This document shows positions 26,223-34,962 of a DNA stretch of 64,000 nucleotides, in pieces. The position numbers and the translations under genes are program-made. Below the pieces are notes generated by a model. It saw nothing but the letters and a program-made list of their open reading frames with translations. It made no database searches and was not told where the DNA came from. Position 1 is the stretch's first letter. Each line of letters opens with the position of its first letter. Source of the DNA: Lichenicola sp964249735. Its GTDB lineage: Bacteria; Pseudomonadota; Alphaproteobacteria; Acetobacterales; Acetobacteraceae. The stretch is from the NCBI GenBank assembly GCA_964249735.1, contig CAXUDP010000004.1, forward strand, positions 1 through 64,000, in the 5' to 3' direction.

Positions 26223-27223
26223 GGGGGTTCCCCGGGCGCCGTCGCCGCGCCGGAGCGGGGATGGGTGCGTCGCCACACCTCGAGCAGGTGCGCCTCGTCG
26301 GCCAGGGTGTAGCGCTGCGTGGTCGACAGGCTGGCATGGCCCAGCAGCTCCTGGATCGAGCGCAGGTCGGCGCCGTTCTCCAGCAGGTGGGTCGCGAAGG
26401 AGTGCCGCAGCGCGTGCGGCGTGGCGTGCTCCGGCAGCCCGGCCAGCCGCCGGTAGTCGCGCATCGCCTTCTGCGCCACCGCCGGGTCGAGCCGCCCGCC
26501 GCGCACGCCCGGGAACAGCGGCGAGTCCGGCGCCGGGTCGGGATGCCGGTTGGCCCAGTGCTGCAGCGCCGACAGCACCGCCGGCAGCAGCGGCACCAGC
26601 CGCTCCTTGTTCCCCTTGCCGCGTACACGCAGCACCGCACCCTCGGCCGAGGCGCGCGGCAGGTCGCGCAGGTCGAGCGCCAGCGCCTCGCCGATCCGCA
26701 GGCCGGCGCCGTAGAGCAGGGTGAACAGGGCCCCGTCGCGGTGTTCCGCCAAAGCGGTGTGCGCCAGCGCCGCGATCCCTCCTGGCGCCGCCAGGGCGGC
26801 CCCCACCGGCAACGGCCGCGGCAGCGGCACGCGCACCCGCGGCGAGCGCATCAGCCCGGGGGCGGCGTTGTCGATGCCGTGGCGGCGCGCAAGGTAGCGG
26901 AAGAAGCTGCGCACCGCCGACATCCGCCGCACCCGGGTGCGGTTCGCCTTGTCGCGGGCGTAGTCGGTCCGCGCCGCCGCCTCGCGCGCCTCCTCCGCCA
27001 ACCAGGCGCGGAAATCCGCCTGACGCAGCGCGGCCAGACCGGCGAGGTCCGGCTCCGCGCCGAGATGCAGGGTGAGGAAGCGCAGGAACCGGCCGACATC
27101 GCCGCGATACGCGGTGACCGTCAGGGCGCTGGCCCGCTTCTCGTCGCGCAGCCAGCCGAGAAACTGGTCCAGCAGCAGGGGGCCGGACAGGATCCCGCCG
27201 GACGATGCGTCACCGCCGCTCAC
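26219..27223 (-). CDS. xerC: Tyrosine recombinase XerC
   Basis: Site-specific recombinase that resolves chromosome dimers at dif. The 334-residue protein has the SAM-like N-terminal core-binding domain (FLGWLRDEKRASALTVTAYR) and the catalytic domain with Arg in GAGLRIGEAL, Lys in VRGKGNKERLVPL, HALRHSFATHLL and the Tyr nucleophile in GHASLSTTQRYT. The GTG start overlaps the DUF484 stop. The pairing with DUF484 is the usual arrangement and argues for XerC rather than a phage integrase. Confidence 0.94.
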   Translation of the reverse strand: MSGGDASSGGILSGPLLLDQFLGWLRDEKRASALTVTAYRGDVGRFLRFLTLHLGAEPDLAGLAALRQADFRAWLAEEAREAAARTDYARDKANRTRVRRMSAVRSFFRYLARRHGIDNAAPGLMRSPRVRVPLPRPLPVGAALAAPGGIAALAHTALAEHRDGALFTLLYGAGLRIGEALALDLRDLPRASAEGAVLRVRGKGNKERLVPLLPAVLSALQHWANRHPDPAPDSPLFPGVRGGRLDPAVAQKAMRDYRRLAGLPEHATPHALRHSFATHLLENGADLRSIQELLGHASLSTTQRYTLADEAHLLEVWRRTHPRSGAATAPGEPP

Positions 27224-27927
27224 GCGAGGCTCTCGATCCGTGCCGCCAGCGCCGCCCCCAGGAACGCCAGCGCCGCCGCCCCGCCGCCGCCGGCGGTGCC
27301 GCCGGTCACGCTGGCCGGCAGCCCGTCCTGCAGCACCTGCGCGTCCCGGCTCGCCAGCGCCAGCAGCATCGGCGGCTGGTCGCGCACCGTCACCCGGAGC
27401 AGCGCGTCGTGGGCTGCGAGCGGCGCCGCCTCGCCATGCAGCGAACCCCCGTCGCGCGGCGCGATCCGGACCCGCACGTCGCGACGCCCCAGCAGGCGCA
27501 CCACCGTGCCCGATGGCAGGCTGCGCGCCAGCAGCCGTTCCGACAGGCCGCGCGCCGGCCCCTCGACCCAGAGCAGCGCGGAGTCGATGCCGAGCAGGCG
27601 CGGCAGGTCGCCGGCGACGCATTCTCCCAGGTCCGTCGCCCGTATCAGCGCCAGCACCGCCTCGCGTACCCGGTCCGCCAGGCCAAGCGCCGCGCGGCCG
27701 GCCTGCAGCACCGTCTCGGCCCGGGCGGTCATGCTGGCCGCCTGCTGCCGCGCCGCGTCGATCATCGCCGCCATGTGGTCTGCCAGCGTGTCGCCGTACA
27801 CGCGCCGTGGCGGCGACAGCACCTCGTAAAGGTCGGTCTGCGTCGCCAGCCAGTCGGGGTTCTCGGCCAGGAAGCGCGCCACCCGGTCCTCCTCGGTGTC
27901 GCCCCCACGGCCGTTGTTATTGTCCAT
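27220..27927 (-). CDS. DUF484 family protein
   Basis: GAF-like protein of unknown role found just upstream of xerC in many proteobacteria. The 235-residue form from ATG 27927 begins MDNNNGRGGDTEEDRVARFL and contains LAENPDWL, a coiled helical stretch (about 50-100) and the GAF-like C-terminal half. ATG 27966 would add 13 residues but would overlap the priA start region. First gene of DUF484-xerC-pip-protease. Confidence 0.88.
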   Translation of the reverse strand: MDNNNGRGGDTEEDRVARFLAENPDWLATQTDLYEVLSPPRRVYGDTLADHMAAMIDAARQQAASMTARAETVLQAGRAALGLADRVREAVLALIRATDLGECVAGDLPRLLGIDSALLWVEGPARGLSERLLARSLPSGTVVRLLGRRDVRVRIAPRDGGSLHGEAAPLAAHDALLRVTVRDQPPMLLALASRDAQVLQDGLPASVTGGTAGGGGAAALAFLGAALAARIESLA

Positions 27928-27950
27928 GGCGCCGGTCGCTCCCATTCTGG

Positions 27951-30284
27951 ATGCAACCGCTCGCATTGGATGCAGATCTGTCCGTCACGCGTATCACGCC
28001 CGAGAGCTTAGCCGTCCCGGCCGCATCGGCAAGCCGCCGCGACGCTCCCCGCTCCGCCGCCTCCCATCCCGGCACCGGACGGGTCCCCGTGCTGCTGCCA
28101 TATCCGTTCGCCGGCGCGTTCGACTACGCCCATCCCGCCGCCCTGGCGCTCCAACCCGGCGACGTGGTGCTGGTGCCGCTGAACCGGCGCGCCGAGGTGG
28201 GGGTGGTCTGGGATCCTCCGGACGGGCTGCCGGCCGACCTGGCCGGTCCCGGCACCCCGCCGGTGCCGGACGGCAAGCTCAAGCCCGTGTCCGCCCTGCT
28301 CGACGTGCCGCGCATGCCAGCGAGCCTGCGCCGCTTCGTCGACTGGGTCGCCGGCTACACCCTGACCCCGCCCGGGCTGGTGCTGGCGATGGCGCTGCGC
28401 GTCAACGCCGCGCAGGCGCTGCCGCCCACCACCGGCTGGGTCCGCTCCGGCAGCAACTCGGTCTCGGTGCGCTCGACCCCGGCGCGGAGCCGCGTGCTGC
28501 AGGCGCTGGGCGACGGCGTGCCGCGCGGCACCGCGGAGCTCGCCCGGCTGGCCGGGGTCGGGAGCGGGGTGGTGCGCGGCATGGCGGAGGCCGGGCTGCT
28601 GCGCGAGCAGGAGATCGCCGCCGCCTCCCCGTTCGGCCGCCCGGATCCGGACCATGTCGTGCCGGCGCTGTCCCCGGACCAGGACGGCGTGGCGGGGCAG
28701 CTGCGCACGCTGGTGCAGGCGCGCCGGTTCCAGCCCGCCCTGCTCGACGGCGTCACCGGCTCGGGCAAGACCGAGACCTACCTGGAAGCGGTGGCGGCAT
28801 GCCTTGCGGAAGGCCGGCAGGCGCTGGTGCTGCTGCCCGAGATCGCGCTGTCCTCGCAATGGCTGCAGCGCTTCCGGCGTCGCTTCGGGGTCGAGCCGGC
28901 GGTGTGGCATTCCGACCTCGGCTCCAAGCGCCGCCGCATCACCTGGCGCGCGGTCGCCGGCGGCGAGGCGCCGGTGGTGGTGGGTGCGCGCTCGGCCTTG
29001 TTCCTGCCGTTCCCCGACCTCGGCCTGGTGATCGTCGACGAGGAGCACGAGACCGCGTTCAAGCAGGAGGACGGGGTCACCTACCACGCCCGCGACATGG
29101 CGGTGGTGCGGGCACGCCTGGCGGGGGCGCCGGTGCTGCTGGTCTCGGCCACGCCCAGCCTGGAAACCCTGTCCAACGTCGAGACCGGCCGCTACCGCCG
29201 CTACTCCCTCGCCGTGCGCCACAACGGCGCCCGCATGCCGGAGGTGGCATCGGTCGACCTGCGCGACCACCCGCCGGAGCGCGGCCGCTTCCTGTCGCCG
29301 CCGCTGATCGAGGCGGTGGCCGCCACCCTGCATCGCGGCGAGCAGGCGATGCTGTTCCTCAACCGCCGCGGCTATGCGCCCCTGACGCTGTGCCGCGCCT
29401 GCGGCCACCGCATCCAGTGCCCGAACTGCACCGCCTGGCTGGTCGAGCACCGCGCCCGCCGCCAGCTCGCCTGCCACCATTGCGGCCACACCGAGGCGGT
29501 GCCGGTGCACTGCCCGTCCTGCCGTGCCGAGAACAGCCTGACCCCGATCGGCCCGGGTGTGGAGCGCATCACCGAGGAGGCCCGCGCCACTTTTCCCGAT
29601 GCCCGCATCCTGGTGATGGCCAGCGACACCCTGCCGGGCCCGAACGCCGCCGCCGAGGCGGTGCGACGCATCGCCGACCGCGAGGTCGACCTGGTGATCG
29701 GCACCCAGATCGTCGCCAAGGGCTGGCACTTCCCCGGCCTGACCCTGGTCGGCGTGGTGGACGCCGACCTCGGCCTCGCCGGCGGCGACCTGCGCGCCGC
29801 CGAGCGCACCGTGCAGCTGCTGCATCAGGTGGCGGGCCGCGCCGGGCGCGCCGAGCAGCCCGGCCGCGTGCTGCTGCAGACCTACAGCCCCGAGCATCCG
29901 GTGATGCAGGCGCTGGTCGCCGGCGACTTCGCCCGCTTCATGGAACGGGAGGCCGAGCAGCGCCGCCCCGGCCACTGGCCGCCGTTCGGTCGCCTCGCGG
30001 CGCTGATCGTCAGCGCCGATACCGCCGAGGCGGCCGACCTGGCGGCGACGGCACTCGGCCGCAGCGCGCCGACGGGGGAGGGGGTGCAGGTGCTGGGCCC
30101 GGCACCTGCACCGCTGGCGATCCTGCGAGGCCGTCACCGCCGCCGCCTGCTCCTGCGTACCCGCCGCGAGGTGGCGGTGCAGCCGATCCTGCGGCACTGG
30201 ATGGCGGCCTGGCGCGCACTGGCTCCCACCGTGCCGCGCTCGGTTCAGGTCGACATCGACGTCGACCCGGTGTCGTTCCTGTGA
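27951..30284 (+). CDS. priA: Primosomal protein N' (PriA helicase)
   Basis: Replication-restart helicase that reloads DnaB at stalled forks. The N-terminal 3'-DNA-binding domain (LLPYPFAGAFDYAHP) is followed by Walker A GVTGSGKTE, Walker B DEEHE, and the zinc region with CRACGHRIQCPNC, CHHCGH and HCPSC, eight cysteines in all. The helicase C-terminal motif QIVAKGWHFPGLTLVGVVDAD follows. The start is uncertain: ATG 27951 gives 777 residues, with only 23 bp to the divergent DUF484 start; GTG 28089 would begin right at the conserved domain. Confidence 0.93.
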   Translation: MQPLALDADLSVTRITPESLAVPAASASRRDAPRSAASHPGTGRVPVLLPYPFAGAFDYAHPAALALQPGDVVLVPLNRRAEVGVVWDPPDGLPADLAGPGTPPVPDGKLKPVSALLDVPRMPASLRRFVDWVAGYTLTPPGLVLAMALRVNAAQALPPTTGWVRSGSNSVSVRSTPARSRVLQALGDGVPRGTAELARLAGVGSGVVRGMAEAGLLREQEIAAASPFGRPDPDHVVPALSPDQDGVAGQLRTLVQARRFQPALLDGVTGSGKTETYLEAVAACLAEGRQALVLLPEIALSSQWLQRFRRRFGVEPAVWHSDLGSKRRRITWRAVAGGEAPVVVGARSALFLPFPDLGLVIVDEEHETAFKQEDGVTYHARDMAVVRARLAGAPVLLVSATPSLETLSNVETGRYRRYSLAVRHNGARMPEVASVDLRDHPPERGRFLSPPLIEAVAATLHRGEQAMLFLNRRGYAPLTLCRACGHRIQCPNCTAWLVEHRARRQLACHHCGHTEAVPVHCPSCRAENSLTPIGPGVERITEEARATFPDARILVMASDTLPGPNAAAEAVRRIADREVDLVIGTQIVAKGWHFPGLTLVGVVDADLGLAGGDLRAAERTVQLLHQVAGRAGRAEQPGRVLLQTYSPEHPVMQALVAGDFARFMEREAEQRRPGHWPPFGRLAALIVSADTAEAADLAATALGRSAPTGEGVQVLGPAPAPLAILRGRHRRRLLLRTRREVAVQPILRHWMAAWRALAPTVPRSVQVDIDVDPVSFL

Positions 30285-30306
30285 ACGACGTTCACGGAAC
30301 CGGCCG

Positions 30307-30585
30307 CTAGTCCTCGTGCTTGCGGTGGCCCCGGCCGCTCTGCGTCTTTTCCGCGGCGACCCCCGCGGCATGCTCCTTTTCCAGCTTGCCGGCGGTGGCG
30401 GTGCTGGTGTTGTCGCCCGCGACCGCACCCTCGACCGCCTTGGAGGCAGCACCCTTGGCCGCGCCCTGGCCCTCGATCGGCGATGGCGCCGGACCGCCCT
30501 CCGGAACGTTGTCCTCCGGCCGGGCATGGTGGCCCTTCACCGTGCCGTGGCTGGTGATCTCGTCACTGCGTTCGTGCTTGCTCAT
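30307..30585 (-). CDS. Small hydrophilic protein of unknown function
   Basis: A 92-residue, strongly charged, low-complexity protein with no cysteine, starting MSKHERSDEITSHGTVKGHH and ending GRGHRKHED. GGAAGGAT lies eight bases before ATG 30585, a good ribosome site. The middle is Ala/Gly/Thr rich (GAAKGAASKAVEGAVAGDN), suggesting a disordered protein like stress-related hydrophilins; this is only a resemblance. Confidence 0.6.
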   Translation of the reverse strand: MSKHERSDEITSHGTVKGHHARPEDNVPEGGPAPSPIEGQGAAKGAASKAVEGAVAGDNTSTATAGKLEKEHAAGVAAEKTQSGRGHRKHED

Positions 30586-30664
30586 CGCTGATCCTTCCGA
30601 AGCGTCCGCCGTTCAACCCGTCGCGGTTTGGGGAGTTGCCCTCACAGACCGGAGGAGGATCGGC

Positions 30665-31807
30665 ATGCAACCGTTCACCGTGGCCTGGGACGACGCGATG
30701 CTGGACCGTATCCGCGAACAGGTGCGCGACTACCGCATCCCGCGAACGCCCGAGCACGCCGGGTGGCGCTACGGCTGCGATCCCGAGTTCCTGCACGACT
30801 TGCGCGCCTACTGGGCGGACGGCTTCGACTTCCGCGCCGCCGAAGCAGAGCTGAACCGCCTGCCGCAGGTGCGGCACCGGGTGGAGGGCATCGACCTCCA
30901 CGCCGTGCACCTGGTCGGCGAGGCGCAGGGGCGCCGGCCGCTGCTGCTCACTCATGGATGGCCGGGCTCGGTCTACGAGTTCTGGCAGGTGGCGGAGCCG
31001 CTCGCGTTCCCGTCCCGCCACGGCGGCGACGCCGCGGACGCGTTCGACCTCGTGATCCCCTCGCTGCCGGGCTTCGGCTTCTCGGGCAAGCCCGCCTCGC
31101 CGATCGGCGCGCGCACCACCGCGCGGCTGTTCGACCGCCTGATGCGCGACGGCTTCGGTTATCACCGCTACCTCGCCCAGGGCGGCGACTGGGGTGCGGG
31201 CGTCAGCGCCTGGCTGGCGCTGGAGCACGCGGCGTCCGTCCGCGCCATCCACCTCAACTACCTGCTGGTGCAGCCGGACGCGGAGCCGGACACCGACGAG
31301 GAGAAGGCATGGAAGACGGCGTTCGACGCAGCGCAACAGGTGCTCGGCGCTTATGCCCAGCTGCAGCGGACCAGGCCGTCCTCGCTGAACTACGCCATGG
31401 CCGACAACCCCGTCGCCCAGGCGGCCTGGATCGTGGAGCGGTTCCACGACTGGGCCGACCTGCGCGAGCGGCCGCTCGAGGCGGTGTTCTCCCGGGACCA
31501 GCTGCTGACCAACCTCATGATCTATGTCGCCAACGACGCCTTTCCGACCTCGACCTGGTACTACGCGGCCGCCGAAGCCGAGGGTGTGCGCAGGATGCCG
31601 CCCGGCCGGCGCGTGACCGTCCCCACCGCGTTTGCGGCCTACCCCGACCCGCGCTCGCCGATGCCGCCACGTTCCTGGGTGGAGCGTGGCTATGCGGTCA
31701 CGCGCTGGATCGATCAGCCGCGCGGCGGACACTTCGCGGCGATGGAGGCGCCGGGCCTGTTCGTCGACGACCTGCGTGAGTGGGCGCGGGCGTTGCCGCC
31801 GGATTGA
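30665..31807 (+). CDS. Epoxide hydrolase (alpha/beta-hydrolase with N-terminal lid)
   Basis: Hydrolyses epoxides to diols, juvenile-hormone/microsomal type. The 380-residue chain starts with the EHN lid (PFTVAWDDAMLDRIREQVRDYR), then HGWPGSVYEF (oxyanion hole), PSLPGFGFSGKP and the nucleophile Asp175 in QGGDWGAGV. The catalytic His is in GGHFAAMEAP near the end, and a Tyr-rich cap includes TSTWYYAA. ATG 30665 follows GGAGGAGGATCGGC. The longer upstream frame opposite the small hydrophilic gene is rejected. Cytoplasmic. Confidence 0.92.
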   Translation: MQPFTVAWDDAMLDRIREQVRDYRIPRTPEHAGWRYGCDPEFLHDLRAYWADGFDFRAAEAELNRLPQVRHRVEGIDLHAVHLVGEAQGRRPLLLTHGWPGSVYEFWQVAEPLAFPSRHGGDAADAFDLVIPSLPGFGFSGKPASPIGARTTARLFDRLMRDGFGYHRYLAQGGDWGAGVSAWLALEHAASVRAIHLNYLLVQPDAEPDTDEEKAWKTAFDAAQQVLGAYAQLQRTRPSSLNYAMADNPVAQAAWIVERFHDWADLRERPLEAVFSRDQLLTNLMIYVANDAFPTSTWYYAAAEAEGVRRMPPGRRVTVPTAFAAYPDPRSPMPPRSWVERGYAVTRWIDQPRGGHFAAMEAPGLFVDDLREWARALPPD

Positions 31808-31839
31808 AGCGTCCGGGAGCGCATCGCGGCGTTGCAGCC

Positions 31840-32986
31840 GTGTTTCTTCCTGACACCAGGAGCCTCCCCACGAAAGCAGTCGTCTGGCACGGCATCGGCG
31901 ACATCCGCCTCGACGAGATGCCCGATCCGACGATCGAGGCGTCGACCGACGCGGTGATCCGCCTGACCGCGTCTGCCATCTGCGGCACCGACCTGCATTT
32001 CGTTCGCGGCACCTTCAGCGGCATGAAGCCCGGCACCATCCCTCGGCCACGAGGGTGTCGGCATCGTCGAGGCGCTGGGCGACCAAGTGCGCAACTTCGA
32101 CGTTGGCGACCGTGTGGTGGTGTGCTCCACCGTGTCCTGCGGCGTCTGCCCGTATTGCCGCGCCGGCGACACCGCGCAGTGCGACAACGCCAATCCCAAC
32201 GGTCCCGCCGCCGGCACCAGCTTCTTCGGCGGCCCGGAAGCCACCGGGTCGGTGGACGGGTTGCAGGCGGAGCGTGCGCGGATCCCGTTCGCGTCCAACA
32301 CGCTGGTCAGGCTGCCCGACCAGGTCAGCGACGACCAAGCTATCCAGTTCGCGATCGCCAGCGCGCTGCTGCAAGGGGCAGGGCGGGTGATCGTGGTGGA
32401 CCAGCACCCGGATCGGCTGGCGATGGCGCGCCGCCAGGGCGCGTTCCCGGTGGACTTCTCCCGGGAGGATCCGGTGGAAACCATCCTGACGCTGACCGGC
32501 GGGATCGGCGCCGACCGCGCGATCGACGCGGTCGGGGTGGATTCGCAGCACGCGCATGGCGGGCCTGCCGCCAGGGAAGCGGAAGAAAAGGCGGACAGGT
32601 TTGCTGCCGAGGTGAAGCAGGTGGCGCCGGAGCAGCACAGCCATGACGGGCAGTGGGTGCCGGGCGACGCGCCGACCCAGGCGCTGGAATGGGCGATTGC
32701 GTCGCTGGCCAAGGCCGGCACGCTCGGCATCATCGGCGTGTATCCGCCCTCGGCCAAAACCTTCCCGATCGGCGTCGCCATGAACAAGAACCTGACGATC
32801 CGGATGGGCAACTGCAACCACCACGCATACATCCCGAAGCTGGTCGAGATGGTGCGTGTGGGGTTGATCGATCCCGTCACGGTGCTGACGAAGGTGGAAC
32901 CGATGTCGGACGTGATCTCGGCCTATGAGGCGTTCGACAAGCGCGAACCCGGCTGGATCAAGACCGAGTTGCGTCCCGCGGCCTGA
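31840..32986 (+). pseudogene. Zinc alcohol/formaldehyde dehydrogenase, disrupted
   Basis: Remains of a zinc-dependent alcohol dehydrogenase like glutathione-independent formaldehyde dehydrogenase. The catalytic-zinc segment SAICGTDLHF and the structural-zinc run CGVCPYCRAGDTAQC are intact. Three lesions are seen. The usual ATG of MKAVVWHG is ACG at 31870 (a GTG at 31840 could substitute). One extra C near 32040 shifts the frame at GTI|LGHEGVG, so the rest reads from the frame of 32087. About 35 residues holding the NAD-binding GxGPVG loop are missing between SDDQAI and QFAIASALLQGAG. The product cannot be a normal enzyme. Confidence 0.85.
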
Positions 32987-33176
32987 CGCAACGGGGCGGG
33001 ATGCAGGCTCGATCAGAACCTCTGCCCAGTTCCGCCCAGGCAGGCCCCGCGGAAACGCCGCCTTTGCGAGATCGCGGCACCGGCCGGTTGCGGCCCGCGG
33101 GTCTGTTCGACCGTCACGGCATCCGGTGCCGATCCGGCCGACGATCAACGAAACGTTGTCGGCATCGCGGCTCGGA

Positions 33177-33353
33177 TCAACGATCCTGCTGGAAGCCCTT
33201 GTGATTGGTGTTCTGAGCGATGTTGCCTTGCCGACCCTGCTCGGCAAGGTTCGGATCGTCCTTGTTGTCGTGATCCTTTGCCTGCTCCGTCGACGTGGCG
33301 CCGACATAGGGACTGCGCTGTTCCGGAGGAACCGGCGGAAGATGCGCGGTCAT
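33177..33353 (-). CDS. Conserved small hydrophilic protein
   Basis: A 58-residue protein, MTAHLPPVPPEQRSPYVG to HKGFQQDR, rich in Asn, Gln and Asp with the end pattern GNIAQNTNHKGFQQDR. I recall similar short proteins with a PPVPPExRSP start and QGNIxQNTxxxGxQQDR end in other alphaproteobacteria, with no known function. ATG 33353 is chosen for that start; ATG 33431 would add 26 residues with no likeness. Confidence 0.65.
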   Translation of the reverse strand: MTAHLPPVPPEQRSPYVGATSTEQAKDHDNKDDPNLAEQGRQGNIAQNTNHKGFQQDR

Positions 33354-33586
33354 GATTCTGATCCCTTTTCCATCGAACGTCATCGAGGGTGCAGGGTTTG
33401 CACGTCCCCGCTCGCCCGAACGCGACGCCACGAGAAGTGTTGCGGCCCGTCACGGTTTGTCCGGCGCAGGATCGCGAAGGCCGGTGCGCAGGACGTCGCC
33501 CGAGGACCGATCCCTGATGTCCTCCAGGAACCAGATCCAGGTACTGGTCGTCGAGCGGAGCCTGGCCGGAATGCTGCCGATTGCCT

Positions 33587-34906
33587 TCAGAAGAAGCGGC
33601 CGACCAGGTTCTCCAGTCGCTCCTGGCCGCCGGAGCGCGGCTGCGGCGACAGGTTCTGCTCCTCCGCCCGCGCGGCGATGGTTTCCAGCGTCTGCCCGCC
33701 CGCCAGCATGTCGCGCGCCGCGTCGGTGTCCCAGCCGGCATAGCGATCCTTCAGCGCCTGCTCCAGCCGCCCGTCCTCCACCATGCCAGCCGCGATCAGG
33801 AAGGCGTGGGCGCAATGGTCGATGCCGCCGACATGGGCGTGCACCAGGTCCGCCGGGTCGATCGACTGCCGCCTGATCTTGGCGTCGAAGTTGCAGCCGC
33901 CAAGCCCGAGGCCGCCGGCCTTGATGACGTGGTACAGCGCCATTGCGGTGTCCTGCAGGCTGTTCGGGAACTGGTCGGTGTCCCAGCCCAGCAGCGGGTC
34001 GCCGCGGTTGAGGTCGAGCGAGCCTAGGATGCCGAGGCTGGCGGCGGTGGCGATCTCGTGCTCGAAGCTGTGCCCGGCGAGCAGCGCGTGGTTGGCTTCC
34101 AGGTTGACCTTGACCTCGTTCTCGAGGCCGTAGCGACGAAGGAAGCCATACACCGTCGCGGTGTCGAAGTCGTACTGGTGCGCGGTCGGCTCCTTCGGCT
34201 TCGGCTCGATCAGGATCTGTCCCTTGAAGCCGATGCTGTGCTTGTACTCGACCACCAGCGACACGAACCGGCCGAGCTGGTCGATCTCGCGCCCGAGATC
34301 GGTGTTCAGCAGCGTCTCGTAGCCTTCGCGGCCGCCCCACAGCACGTAGTTGTCGCCGCCCAGCGCCAGCGTCGCGTCCATGCAGTGCTTCACCGTGGCG
34401 GCGCTGAAGGCGAACACGTCGGGGTCGGGATTGGTCGCCGCACCCGCCATGAAGCGGGGGTGGCTGAACAGGTTCGCCGTGCCCCACAGCAGCCTGGTGC
34501 TGGAGCCCTGCATCTTGAGGCCGAGGTAGTCGACCATCTCGCGGAAGTTGCGCAGGCCCGTGTTGAGGTCGTCGCCGTCGGGCGCGATGTCGCGGTCGTG
34601 GAAGGTGTAGAACGGCACGTCGAGCACGCGGAACAGGTCGAACGCGGCGTCGGCCTTGTCGCGTGCGCCCGCCATCGGGTCGGGGTTGCGCATCCACGGA
34701 CGGTGCAGCGTGGGTGCTCCGAACGGGTCGCTGCCGTTCATCGCCAGGCTGTGCCAGTACGCGACAGCGAAGCGCAGGTGGTCGCGCAGCGGACGGCCGA
34801 GCACCACGCGGTCGGCATCGTAGTAGCGGTAGGCGAGCGGGTCGTCGCTGTCGGGACCGGTGAAACGGACGGTCTCGAGGTCGCTGAACAGGGTGCTGGT
34901 GGCCAT
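33587..34906 (-). CDS. xylA: Xylose isomerase
   Basis: Converts D-xylose to D-xylulose with two Mg2+/Mn2+ ions. The 439-residue length equals the long (class II) form. His103 and Asp106 in FYTFHDRDIAP are the catalytic His-Asp pair; LWGGREGYETLLNTD, IEPKPKEPTAHQYDFD and NLEANHALLAGHSFEHE carry the metal ligands. It follows the LacI-type regulator by 56 bp on the same strand. No xylulokinase gene is seen in this window, so the pathway must be completed elsewhere. Confidence 0.96.
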   Translation of the reverse strand: MATSTLFSDLETVRFTGPDSDDPLAYRYYDADRVVLGRPLRDHLRFAVAYWHSLAMNGSDPFGAPTLHRPWMRNPDPMAGARDKADAAFDLFRVLDVPFYTFHDRDIAPDGDDLNTGLRNFREMVDYLGLKMQGSSTRLLWGTANLFSHPRFMAGAATNPDPDVFAFSAATVKHCMDATLALGGDNYVLWGGREGYETLLNTDLGREIDQLGRFVSLVVEYKHSIGFKGQILIEPKPKEPTAHQYDFDTATVYGFLRRYGLENEVKVNLEANHALLAGHSFEHEIATAASLGILGSLDLNRGDPLLGWDTDQFPNSLQDTAMALYHVIKAGGLGLGGCNFDAKIRRQSIDPADLVHAHVGGIDHCAHAFLIAAGMVEDGRLEQALKDRYAGWDTDAARDMLAGGQTLETIAARAEEQNLSPQPRSGGQERLENLVGRFF

Positions 34907-34962
34907 GACGGGCTCTTTCAGTGTGGTTGGGCAGGTGATCGGGCAGGTGGGCGCGGCCGCCC

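Noticed and set aside
26219..27223. Phage integrase marking a prophage
   Set aside because: The DUF484-xerC pairing next to priA is a normal housekeeping layout and no phage genes are near.
28008..30527. An 839-residue minus-strand open frame
   Set aside because: Shadow of priA, rich in Gln, His and Arg with no recognisable fold.
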